NCBI GenBank assembly: GCA_020636005.1
Contig: JACJYR010000006.1
Span: forward strand, 124,001-188,000
Origin: Lewinellaceae bacterium
GTDB taxonomy: Bacteria > Bacteroidota > Bacteroidia > Chitinophagales > Saprospiraceae
Length of the DNA: 64,000 nucleotides
Direction of reading: 5' to 3'
Part shown: positions 8,765 through 17,300 of the stretch, in pieces
Position numbering within the stretch: the stretch's first letter is position 1
Layout of the letters: each line of letters begins with the position of its first letter
Notes under the pieces: model-generated
The model's input: the letters and a program-made list of their open reading frames with translations, nothing else
The model's database searches: none
Told to the model about the DNA's origin: nothing
Made by a program: the position numbers and the translations under genes

Positions 8765-9946
8765 CTACCGATCCTGCCGCTCAGCCGGATAATCGGGCAC
8801 CGTATTCCTGGTCAAATGTACCATCCGGTTCAGGGCCAGTTTCACAAAGCCCAACACGCTCAACTCGTGCCTGCTCTGCCGCCAGGCTTTAATAATTTGC
8901 AGCAAGTGCCAGGGCAACTGCTTCTCCGGCTGGAGTTGCCGTGACTCGTGCAATTGCCAAAAGAACATGTCTGCCATTCCTTTTTGTGTTGAGTTGCAAA
9001 AGGAGAACAAAAAAGGTTCGACCATAGCAGTACGGATGGTTTGAATAACCCTTGCCGCTTCCGGCGGTAGTTCGAGGCCTGTTTCCCGTTGAAGGAACGC
9101 CAAAGCTTTTTGGACAAAATAACCAGCCTGGAGAACCTCGGAGAAGCGGGCCATTTTTTCCCAATCAAATGCCGGGCAGTTCGCCAAAATGGCCATTGTA
9201 TCACAGGCCCATTGCGTGTGGGAAGTATGCTCGATGCGCAGGCCATGCACGATGGTTTGGATGAAAAGCAATTCCGGCGGGGGCACCAGGAACGCATGGC
9301 CATGAAAATTGACCTCCATTTTTTCCTGAAAAAACAAATCCGTAGTGCGGTGGTGCTTGTGCAGCGCAATCGGCAGCCAATGCACATCGAAGGAACCATA
9401 TTTGGGCATCTCCGGCACGGTGAACCCCACCGAATGGGACGTACGGAGGTGGAAATCCCGTCCCCCTTCGTAATAAGGCTTGTACCCTGCCTTTTCAAAC
9501 AAGGCTATGGCATCCATTTTCCGGTCAAACGGCACCAGGATATCATAGTCGAACTGGAAGCGGGAACCCATGCGGGGATAGAGGCCGCTGGCGATCATCG
9601 CCATGCCCTTCAGCAGCATGGCCGGGATGCCTTGTCCCGCCAACATGGCCTTCGTCTTTACCAGGTGCTGCAGCAGGAGGCTGTTGAGGAAAAAAGTTTT
9701 TTTGAAAGCCCCCTCCACGCCGTGGGGGAACACGAGTCCACTGGCCGCCGGGTTGTTCGACAAGTTGTCGTAGGCAAAGGGCAGCACCCGGTAGCGGTCG
9801 AGCGTCACGTCGGTTTCCAGCACGTGGCGGCTGCTCCATTCCTGCCAGCAGCGCAGGGCTTCTTCCCCTTTTTTTGTGGCGGCCTTGATGAGCAGGATGT
9901 CGTCGCCCTTGGGGAAACCGCCGGTTGCGTATAGATTTTTGTTCAT
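8765..9946 (-). CDS. NTP_transf_5-family nucleotidyltransferase-like protein
   Basis: This 393-residue protein has the hallmark motifs of the 'uncharacterised nucleotidyltransferase' family PF14907: LLKGMAMI, followed by FDYDILVPF with the metal-binding Asp pair, then the DVHWLPI segment. In the family these proteins transfer a nucleotide to an unknown acceptor. They recur with PqqD-like and HPr-kinase-like genes and in some lasso-peptide clusters. It is the last gene of the leftward cassette here, 88 bases after the glycosyltransferase, and the gap is made of drifting AATTTCCC/GAAATT words. I chose the ATG at 9946 (MNKNLYATGG); an upstream ATG at 10024 would add a low-complexity leader translated from those words. 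The acceptor molecule is not known. Confidence 0.75.
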   Translation of the reverse strand: MNKNLYATGGFPKGDDILLIKAATKKGEEALRCWQEWSSRHVLETDVTLDRYRVLPFAYDNLSNNPAASGLVFPHGVEGAFKKTFFLNSLLLQHLVKTKAMLAGQGIPAMLLKGMAMIASGLYPRMGSRFQFDYDILVPFDRKMDAIALFEKAGYKPYYEGGRDFHLRTSHSVGFTVPEMPKYGSFDVHWLPIALHKHHRTTDLFFQEKMEVNFHGHAFLVPPPELLFIQTIVHGLRIEHTSHTQWACDTMAILANCPAFDWEKMARFSEVLQAGYFVQKALAFLQRETGLELPPEAARVIQTIRTAMVEPFLFSFCNSTQKGMADMFFWQLHESRQLQPEKQLPWHLLQIIKAWRQSRHELSVLGFVKLALNRMVHLTRNTVPDYPAERQDR

Positions 9947-10034
9947 GTTCGTATAGAGGAGGTTGGAAATTAGAAAATTAAGAAATTGAGAAATGATAAG
10001 ACCAGGTTTATTGAAATTTCCCAATTTCCCAATT

Positions 10035-10697
10035 TCATATCTGTCGTTCCCTTAAAATTTCCATGATCTCCCGCCGGTACTCCGCCGTCCGGTGGGATAG
10101 GTTGCCAGGGTGGATGCGTTTGCGCAGCACCAGGTTATCCATTTTTTCCCATTGGACCGGCCCCGCTGTCAGCCGCATGAACCACTGATGGTCGCAGGCT
10201 ATCCGGTAGCGGGTGTCAAAGAGGCCGACGGTATCGAACACGCTTTTTTTCACCAGCAAGCCGCCCGGCGTGAGGGCAGGTACGGTTTCGGTGAAATGGG
10301 CTGCCGAGTAGGCGCCCCCCTCCCCTGCCCCATCGGCAAAGCGGAGGAGTTGGCCGGTCACGGCATCCAGGTTTGCTGCTTCCAGGTGATGGAGTTGGTA
10401 TGCCGTTTTATCTTTTTCCCAAACATCGTCACAGTCCAAAAATGCAACCATGTTGCCCTGTGCCAGGAAGATACCAAAATTCCGGGCAGCCGCCAGGCCA
10501 GGAGCCTCCTGTTGTACTGCGATGGCCCCGAACTGTTTTGCCAAACCGTCCACCATGTCCGGCGTTTGCGCTGATTTTACCACTAAAATTTCGTCCGCTG
10601 GCCTGGTTTGGCCCACAACGCTCGTCAAAGCTTGGGGCAGCCAGGCAGGGTCGTCGTGTACGCATAGGATGGCGGTGATGGTGGCAGATGGTTTCAT
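10035..10697 (-). CDS. Family 2 glycosyltransferase (short)
   Basis: The 220-residue protein has a GT-A fold. It has an N-terminal beta strand with ITAILCVHDD, the conserved SVVGQTRPADEILVV, the nucleotide-binding region GLAAARNFGI, and a D-x-D-like VAFLDCDDVW at about residues 86-95. It lacks membrane helices and probably acts in the cytosol, moving a sugar from a nucleotide-sugar donor to an unknown acceptor. Its start overlaps the stop of the upstream glycosyltransferase by 4 bases (10694-10697, ATGA), which indicates translational coupling in one operon. It is shorter than many GT2 enzymes but contains the full catalytic core. A tandem tttcatgg run surrounds the start codon. Confidence 0.8.
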   Translation of the reverse strand: MKPSATITAILCVHDDPAWLPQALTSVVGQTRPADEILVVKSAQTPDMVDGLAKQFGAIAVQQEAPGLAAARNFGIFLAQGNMVAFLDCDDVWEKDKTAYQLHHLEAANLDAVTGQLLRFADGAGEGGAYSAAHFTETVPALTPGGLLVKKSVFDTVGLFDTRYRIACDHQWFMRLTAGPVQWEKMDNLVLRKRIHPGNLSHRTAEYRREIMEILRERQI

Positions 10698-11851
10698 GGT
10701 TTCATGGTTTCATAGGCCTTCGGAGATTGCTGCAGTTGATTTTCAAAAAAGTGCAGCAGGTTTTCCAGGAATTCATTTCCGGGCAAATGGGGTTTCAATT
10801 TCACCAAAATATCCCGGCTTTCCTGCGGGTAGGCCAGGGGGTATAAATAGGGGATCACATCTTTGTAGCGCTCATGCAATGCTGCATTAGAAGCGCCGCT
10901 ATTGGCCCGATACATCCGGTAAATAGTGGACAGCACCTGCGGGTTTTTCAGGGCAGCCAACTGTTCGAGCAGGAAGTTCTGGCGGTCGAAATCCAACCCG
11001 CTTTTTTCATAGCCAATTTTCTCAGGATGGACGAGGGGTGCTGGCAGATGAAAGGCTGGCAGGGCCGCCCGCAAGTCGAAGTCGTTGTGGGTGTGGGTGC
11101 CTTGTGGGTGGAAGCCCGTGTTTTGTACCAAATTCACCTTCGGCACGATGCTCAGTCCTTTTTGGCGAAAAACGGAATACGTCCATTGGATGTCCCAGGT
11201 GTCCAACAGCCGGCCCTGGTACTGGCGTTCGTTGTAGTCGTGAAAGTCGGCCTGGTCAGTGTCCTGGAGGATTTCCTGGTAAAGCGGCCTTGTTTGCGGC
11301 GTCCAGTAATTGCAGGTAAAACGGTAGTGCTGCCATGCCCTGGCCCAACTGGCCCAGCCCCAGGGGTTCACCGTGCGGGAGAAGAAGTAGCTGGCCCTGC
11401 CTTCCGACTGGCCGAGGTTGTTCCGTCCGCTGACGAGCATGACCTCCTTGTTGGACTCATATTTTTCCAGCATCGCTTCGCAAAAAGAAAAGAAGGAAAG
11501 GTCGGGCAGCAGGTCGTCCTCCACGACGATGCCCTTTGGCTCGTGCCGGAAAAACCAATGTAGGCCCGATGCCACCCGGATGCCGCAGTTGAGATTGTGG
11601 CGGGCATAGTTTTTCTTAACCGTGCAGGGCCAGTCTATTTGTTCTATCAAATCCCGGCACCCCTCCACCAACTGCGCCTCACCCTCCACATGGGCACGGG
11701 CGGCATCCGACACCACATAAAGCCGTTCCGGCCTGGCTTCCCGCAGGATGGCCAGCCCCCTTGCCGTCTCCTCCGGGCGGTTGAAAATCATGAACAAAAC
11801 CGGCGTCCCCAGGCCTGTCCGATGAAAGTTCGCAGTGGGTACTGATTTCAC
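10694..11851 (-). CDS. GT-A nucleotide-diphospho-sugar transferase, GTG start
   Basis: The 385-residue protein begins its fold with TPVLFMIFNRPEET and carries the acidic motif GIVVEDDLLPD (about 110-120). It also has the NPWGWASWARAWQHY segment typical of the 'glycosyltransferase, HlpA/hemolytic-like' or GNT-I-related family of Bacteroidota. It probably transfers a sugar from a nucleotide donor; the acceptor is unknown. The only start that includes the first beta strand is the GTG at 11851: the next codons upstream run into a stop within 15 bases. That GTG abuts the edge of the 115-bp repeat (11852-11965), so the repeat forms the whole upstream region. The gene overlaps the next glycosyltransferase by 4 bases. 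Confidence 0.75.
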   Translation of the reverse strand: MKSVPTANFHRTGLGTPVLFMIFNRPEETARGLAILREARPERLYVVSDAARAHVEGEAQLVEGCRDLIEQIDWPCTVKKNYARHNLNCGIRVASGLHWFFRHEPKGIVVEDDLLPDLSFFSFCEAMLEKYESNKEVMLVSGRNNLGQSEGRASYFFSRTVNPWGWASWARAWQHYRFTCNYWTPQTRPLYQEILQDTDQADFHDYNERQYQGRLLDTWDIQWTYSVFRQKGLSIVPKVNLVQNTGFHPQGTHTHNDFDLRAALPAFHLPAPLVHPEKIGYEKSGLDFDRQNFLLEQLAALKNPQVLSTIYRMYRANSGASNAALHERYKDVIPYLYPLAYPQESRDILVKLKPHLPGNEFLENLLHFFENQLQQSPKAYETMKP

Positions 11852-11965
11852 TTTTAGTAATGATTAAAAAATAACTTCACCATTTTGAATTGGAAACCCC
11901 AGTACTGGAGGGGTTTTCAAAATTAATCCCAATTTAACATCGGGATTGTTTTTCCTTCGATCCTT
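11852..11965 (-). repeat. 115-bp two-hairpin repeat, copy A
   Basis: Read on the - strand it runs from taaggatcgaagg to attactaaaa. It contains hairpin 1 (aatccc...gggatt) and hairpin 2 (aaaccc...gggttt). It matches copies at 46470-46584 and at 23615-25431 (split by the IS). Both stems are kept in all copies, with mainly wobble, bulge or single-base changes. It lies between the HPr-kinase-like gene and the GTG start of the glycosyltransferase and therefore interrupts the operon. Confidence 0.75.
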
Positions 11966-11985
11966 AGTTCAACATTTGAGATTTG

Positions 11986-12987
11986 TCAAATCTGGCCGCC
12001 ATTCAAATAAGCATTCACCAAGGCCGGCACCTGCGTCAGGTCGCTGCCGACATGCAGCTTACCGAGCGGCAGCGATGCTGTCAGTGTGTGGTATTCCCGC
12101 AGCAACCGTCCAGGGGCGATGCCCATCAGCCATACCGTTTGCAGCGAAGACACCAGCGCATTCATCACTTCGCCCTGGCTGGCGGGCGAGATGAAGGAAT
12201 CAGGTTGTTGCACAATCTGGGGGATCAAAATCGCTCTCAGCGGCAGCTGATCGCCCAATTGGGGCGCAAATGCCGGGTGCAGGTAATGGCACCATTTGTC
12301 TTTGTTGCCCAAAAATTCGGGGCGCAACAAAGTGGCATTGGGGAATTGCCGCAACATTTCCCTGCTCTCTTCCGCCAGCATCAGCGAGGAATACAGGCCA
12401 AATACCGTGCGGCTTTCAGGTTCAATGAGCAGGTAGTCGTCGCCCAGCAACTGCAGCCCGCCCAACAGGGCCGCCCCGACGGTGGTGGACTTGCCCGCCC
12501 CGCCGATGCCGGGCAGCAATACCCCGCCGTTTCCACTGCCGATGCAGGCACCATGACACCACAGCAGGCCCAGGTTTTCAAAAAACCAGCAAAGCAGCCT
12601 GGAAAAAGGCTTGGAGTGGTAAGGCTCTAAGGCGTCCATGCCATTCCCCAGGAAAAAACCTTTCCGGCGGTTTTCGTCCAACCAAAAAAGGCCGTTTTCC
12701 TGCGAGCAGTAAAGGATGCTGTTGTGCCGAATTGTTTTGTGGGGCCTGTTGTCCAATTGGTTTTCCGCTAGCCAAGCTGTCACGTCAAGCGGGTGAAGGA
12801 AACAGAAAATATCCAGGTCGGCAGTTTGTCCATTCGCCGCAAGGTGGCTAAACGGCGGCGAACAATATTGCCGCAGTGCTTCATCGGGAAAATGAAAACG
12901 GATGTGCCGAAGCCCCGCAGCAATTGCAAACGTCGAGGGCTGTACGGCCGCTTTTTCAAAAAGTTTATCCAGAAAATGGCTTGTCAT
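11986..12987 (-). CDS. HPr-kinase-related P-loop protein
   Basis: The 333-residue protein has a Walker A motif GIGGAGKST at about residues 160-168 and a downstream acidic LLGDDYLLIE (about 181-189). These are arranged as in the catalytic core of HPr kinase/phosphorylase (HprK), but without HprK's N-terminal domain or its usual signature. Relatives sit next to PqqD-like proteins, and in lasso-peptide clusters they phosphorylate a precursor peptide; they are also named 'HprK-related kinase' in uncharacterised systems. Its start is 8 bases from the PqqD-like stop, so the two are co-transcribed. The predicted activity is ATP-dependent phosphorylation of a peptide or small molecule. The substrate is unknown, and no HPr or PTS gene is nearby to suggest sugar regulation. 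Confidence 0.75.
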   Translation of the reverse strand: MTSHFLDKLFEKAAVQPSTFAIAAGLRHIRFHFPDEALRQYCSPPFSHLAANGQTADLDIFCFLHPLDVTAWLAENQLDNRPHKTIRHNSILYCSQENGLFWLDENRRKGFFLGNGMDALEPYHSKPFSRLLCWFFENLGLLWCHGACIGSGNGGVLLPGIGGAGKSTTVGAALLGGLQLLGDDYLLIEPESRTVFGLYSSLMLAEESREMLRQFPNATLLRPEFLGNKDKWCHYLHPAFAPQLGDQLPLRAILIPQIVQQPDSFISPASQGEVMNALVSSLQTVWLMGIAPGRLLREYHTLTASLPLGKLHVGSDLTQVPALVNAYLNGGQI

Positions 12988-12995
12988 AGTTGGGT

Positions 12996-13421
12996 TCAGG
13001 CTTTGCGGTGGGGCCAGCCCAACTCCCCGACATCGTGGATAGGATCGAGCAGGAGGATGTCCTGCATGTTGGTGAATTTCTCATAATCAGTGGCAGGAAA
13101 GGAAGGTTTGCCGTTCGGGGAGGCTGCCGGGAAAGCAGCCAGTTCGTCCAGCACCTTGTCCTCGAAATGCGCCAGTTCATCCTCCCTGAATTGCCGCAGC
13201 AAACGGCCTATCTCCCCCACCGCCGTTTTATCCAGGGTAAATTCTTTGGAAAGGGCGGCGAGCACCTCCGGCAGGGAGACGGCAGCGGCGGCACTGCGCC
13301 ATAATTTGGCAGCCGTGTTTTTGAGGGTAAAATAGGCTCCGTTGTGCAGGTTGACGATGATGATTTCGTTGCCAAAATCTTCGATGGTCAGCGCTGGGTT
13401 GATCTGAAAAGCTGGGTTCAT
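12996..13421 (-). CDS. PqqD-like peptide-binding protein
   Basis: The 141-residue protein has a PqqD-type winged-helix domain in the first 90 residues. A short beta-hairpin (IIIVNLHNGAYFTL) leads into the conserved NTAAKLWRSA helix, then LPEVLAALSKEF and the helix IGRLLRQFREDEL. PqqD domains bind the leader of ribosomally made peptides and deliver it to modifying enzymes. The extra C-terminal 50 residues have no clear motif. It is the first gene of the leftward cassette, and the 966-base gap upstream contains only repeats. No obvious precursor peptide is adjacent: the 37-codon frame 13536-13649 on the same strand is made of dispersed repeat sequence. Confidence 0.75.
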   Translation of the reverse strand: MNPAFQINPALTIEDFGNEIIIVNLHNGAYFTLKNTAAKLWRSAAAAVSLPEVLAALSKEFTLDKTAVGEIGRLLRQFREDELAHFEDKVLDELAAFPAASPNGKPSFPATDYEKFTNMQDILLLDPIHDVGELGWPHRKA

Positions 13422-13529
13422 GGCATTGCGTTTATTATCATTAAAATTGCTGATTCGTTTTGGGAAAAATGGCAGCAGGCTTCTGGCTGTTAGTTTTGGG
13501 CCGTTGGTTTTTATCGAACAGTAATTGGC

Positions 13530-13622
13530 AAACTGCTATACTCCTGCACAGCAGGTTTTGTCAGGAATAGATTGGTTGATAAAGGTTGATAAGGGTTTAT
13601 TTGGTTGATTATCAACCTTTAT
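13530..13622 (-). repeat. GGTTGATNATCAACC repeat family, copy 2
   Basis: This is the inverted counterpart of 8605-8695. On the - strand it has the same order: ggttgataatcaacc core (13603-13617), cttatcaacctttatcaacc, gacaaaac, then a gcaggagtata tail. Together with copy 1 it brackets the five-gene cassette in inverted orientation. Part of it is in-frame as a 37-codon open frame, which I regard as fortuitous. Confidence 0.5.
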
Positions 13623-13716
13623 CAACTTAATGCCTCCGGACAAAACCATCCGTGCTAAAGTATAATAGCCTGTGTAAACAAACTGTAAAGTATGGATTAT
13701 AGATCAATAACAACTA

Positions 13717-14004
13717 ACTGACATTACGCACCCCTAACAACTTGGAAAAATAAGTTCACCGACAAGGAGGCTTCTCAGGTGACCTCGTAGAGGTTTCATA
13801 TTGGTAGAAATGTTAACAGCAGTGTGTTCCGACCTCGTAGAGGTTGCATGTTAAAAGCAAATCTGGGCATAAACATGCGACCTCTACGAGGTCGGAACAC
13901 TCCTTTTATGATGTTTCTACCAACATGTGACCTCTATGAGGTCTTCCAGAAGAATCTGTCAAAAGAACTGATTCTCAAAATATGGATGGGTGCGTAATGT
14001 CAGT
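13717..14004. mobile_element. 288-bp nested palindrome with 17-bp terminal inverted repeats
   Basis: The outer ends are perfect 17-bp inverted repeats (actgacattacgcaccc at 13717-13733, gggtgcgtaatgtcagt at 13988-14004). Inside, two 72-bp arms (13781-13853 and 13872-13943) are inverted copies. Each arm contains two short gacctcgtagaggt-type palindromes, at 13781, 13831, 13879 and 13929. There is no coding capacity. It looks like a REPIN-like palindrome nested inside a MITE or an IS remnant; the parent transposase is not in the window. Confidence 0.7.
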
Positions 14005-14387
14005 CACTAAATGCCCCACCAGCTGCTGCTAGCATAAAAAACCTGCAATAAAGCCTAAAACAGCATTTGCCGGGTTGTTAATTTGGCGATAACTGATAAA
14101 AACCACTCCACTAAGGCATGAATGCCGAGAGGATCAAAAGCAATTAGAAACCTATTGTAAGTGGATCAGTTGACGAAGAAAGTGGCCTTAAACGCTGCTT
14201 AGCCGGCAACCGATTAAGTTTAATAGCCACCCTAAAGACTAGACGTATCAAGCAGTTGCAAGGCAAAGTTGGTAAAATTTTCGAAAAAAAATAAATACCA
14301 ATCAATGGAATTGAAACCACTCCTATCCTGTGTTTTTTAAACTTCCCCTAAACGCCCTATCTTCACCACCTCATTAAAACCGATGAC

Positions 14388-17300
14388 ATGATGCGCACCC
14401 TGCTACTCCTGCTCCTGCCCTTTTTTATCCAGGGCCAAACCTGCCTTTACCTCGCTTACGATGGTTTTGATTACGGCTCCAACCTCCCGCTCAATGGACT
14501 GAGCGGTGGTGGCGGTTGGTCGCAGGCCTGGTATGTACAGAACGGCGATGTAGTGCTGCCGGGCTACCAAAGCTCCACTGCTGCCGGGTCGCTGATGTTC
14601 GGCAACCTGCAAACGATTGGCCGCCATGCTACCGGCGGCAGGGTCTATCTCACGGCAGGCCGTCGGCTCGATACCAGCGACAGCGGCCCATTCAGCGACT
14701 ATGTGGCCACTGGCCAAAACGGCATCGGCACCCAGACAGGCGATACGCTCTGGATGAGCGCCCTGCTGCGAAAAGACCAGAACAACAACTCCTCCGTCTA
14801 TGCCGGCCTGCACGGCAGCGACCTTTCCTGGTGCGACAACTGTACTGCTGAAAAAGTGGAGTTCGGTTACTTCGAGGGCCAGTCCGACGTGGGCGGGCAA
14901 CGGCGCTGGACGCTGCGCATCGGGAATACCTATTACCCGACCAGTATCCCCGTCACCATTGGCACGGAGGCATTTTTTGTAGTTGAAATACGGTTGCTTG
15001 CGGGCAGCACGGCGGTGAACCTCTATGTCAATCCCGCCCAACTGGGGAACGGAAACCCTGCCCCCGAAATGAGCCAATCTTCTGCCACGCCTTTCGTTTT
15101 TCGCAGCTCAGTTGCATATCTTGGCAATTCGCCAGGATACGGGTCGGTGGATGAAATCAGGCTGGCCTCCTCCTACGCCTGTGCCGCCCCTGACAACACC
15201 ATCACCGTCAACCTGCCGCCTGTGGCCGTCATCAGCGCCACGCCGAACGACGGCATGGCACCCCTTGGCGTCAACCTCTCCGGCACAGCAAGCTACGACC
15301 CGGAAGGCTCACCGCTTACCTACACCTGGGATTTTGGCGACGGCTCGCCCGCCGACACCGGCGCAACGAAAACCCACACCTACCCGGCGCTCGGCCAACT
15401 GACCGTCCAACTGACCGTGGAAGACATCACCGGGCTGCAGCACACGACCTACCAGACCATTACGGTGCGGGACGACAACAACACCTTTCCCTGCCTGAGC
15501 AGTTTTTCTTTGGTGCAAACGGCCAACTGCTCCGGTGGCACCGGCATCATCCGCATCAACGACCACCCGCAGAATTTCACCCTACGGAATTCAATAGGCA
15601 CCGTGCTCCCGCCCGTCAATGGCAACGAATTTCACAACCTCGCACCCGGCATTTACACCTACACGGCCAGTAATGCGGCGGGCTGTACGGACACCTTCGC
15701 CCTGCACGTGCCAGTGGACAGTACCGCCTGTCCAGGCTGGCAGCCCGACTCCTGCGCCCTGAAAATAGGCACGAACTTGAGCGGTTTTGCCGACTGGGCA
15801 ACGGAGCGCCCCCTTCGCAACCTGATGAAGCACGTCCGGCCCGATTATATCGCTTTCGACGATGGGTGTTTTTGCTGGAGCAACGGCAATGCTTCGGGCA
15901 TCGTCACCGACGCCAATGGCTACCCAACCTCCGTCCCGCAGAATTTCAACGGGGTGGACAACAAGGTCCGGTATGTCATTTCATCCGAAGGGGCCAACCT
16001 GCCGCAGGGGCAGACCTACGTGCTGCTCTACGATGGTACCGGTACGCTCAACGTGGGCGGCAGTGTGGTAGAAACAGGCAATGTGCCTGGCAGGATACAG
16101 TTCAACGTGCTGGCTGCCGACAACCTGTTTTTCATCATCCACACCTCCCAACTTGGGGATCATGTGCGCAACATCCGCATCCTGCGCCTGGCCGATGAAT
16201 TTTCCGACATCGAAGCCCAGCCATTTTACCAGGGTTTTTTAAATAAAATAGCCCCTTTCACCACCTTGCGTTTTATGGATTGGGGAGCTACCAACTTCAA
16301 CCCTGCCGTGCAGTGGTCGGACAGGACGCCGCTAACTTATTTTACCTACGGCACCCCGCAGGGCGTGCCTTATGAGATGATGGTAAAACTGGCCAACCAC
16401 ACGCAAAAGGATGTATGGATATGTGTGCCGCACGCCGCCGACAGCAGCTATGTGGCACAGATGGCCACCCTCTTCCGGGACAGCCTTGATGCCAACCTCA
16501 CCATTTACCTGGAATACAGCAACGAAGTCTGGAACTGGTTTTTCTCGCAAGCGCAGTACAACGACCAGACTGCCCCCTCAAACCTCAACTACGGCAGGGC
16601 CATGGCGCAAAAAGCGGGGCGTACATTCAAAATTTGGAATGACGTGTTTGGTGAACAAAGCGTAAGGGTGAAACGGGTGCTGGGCCTGCAGGCCGGATTC
16701 AATTACCTCAATGAGCAAATCCTTTCTCAACTCGACCCTTCGGAATGGGACTACGGCTCCCCGACCAGCTACATTGGCCTCGATCACTCGGCCAGCGGCA
16801 ACCCTGTGCTGAATGCCTCAAGTACGCTGCAGGATGTCATCGCCAATGCCCGCAATGGCTGGGCCAGCTTCCGGCCTGCGCTGCGGCAGGACTACCGCAA
16901 CGTGCGCTTGTTTGGCAAGGAAATCATCAACTATGAAGGCGGGCAGCACTTCGTGGGCAACGCCCTCGGCATCCCGTACCCCTACCAGCAGGCCATGTAT
17001 GACGCCCAGTACAGCCCTGAAATCTACGGCCTCTACGACGACATGCTTGATACGCTTCGGTACTGGGGGGTGGAACTGTTTGGCAATTTCATCTTGGCCA
17101 GCCCGCAGGAAAGCGTTTACGGCTCGTGGGGCGTGCTGAACGACATTGACATCCAGCCGCCTTTTATAACCAACGCCCCCAAGTACCAGGCTCTGCTGGA
17201 CAACGGCTGCCTGAACGGCTGCGATGGCTACCCGGCTGCGCCGGTCAATACCTGGACGGGCTTTGGCGACGGCACCCACTGGTCGGATGCCGCCAACTGG

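Larger units (their letters stand above)
13422..14387. other. 966-base repeat-filled spacer
   Basis: This spacer separates the divergent PqqD-like and PKD/glycosidase-like genes. It holds the GGTTGATNATCAACC repeat copy 2 and the 288-bp nested palindrome. The rest (about 14005-14387) has no recognised gene or structure. It must also carry both promoters; a loose TATCTTCA box near 14359 could serve the rightward gene. Confidence 0.5.

Noticed and set aside
8605..13622. Lasso-peptide biosynthesis cluster
   Set aside because: PqqD-like, kinase-like and nucleotidyltransferase-like genes fit, but there is no asparagine-synthase-like cyclase, no transglutaminase-like peptidase and no precursor.
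13536..13649. 37-codon frame on the - strand as a possible peptide precursor for the PqqD cassette
   Set aside because: Most of the frame is the dispersed GGTTGATNATCAACC repeat; it has no leader/core layout and no conserved motif.
13781..13943. Four short repeats at 48-50 base steps as a mini CRISPR array
   Set aside because: The units alternate orientation as mirror images within a palindrome, the intervening sequences are inverted copies of each other, and no cas gene is present.
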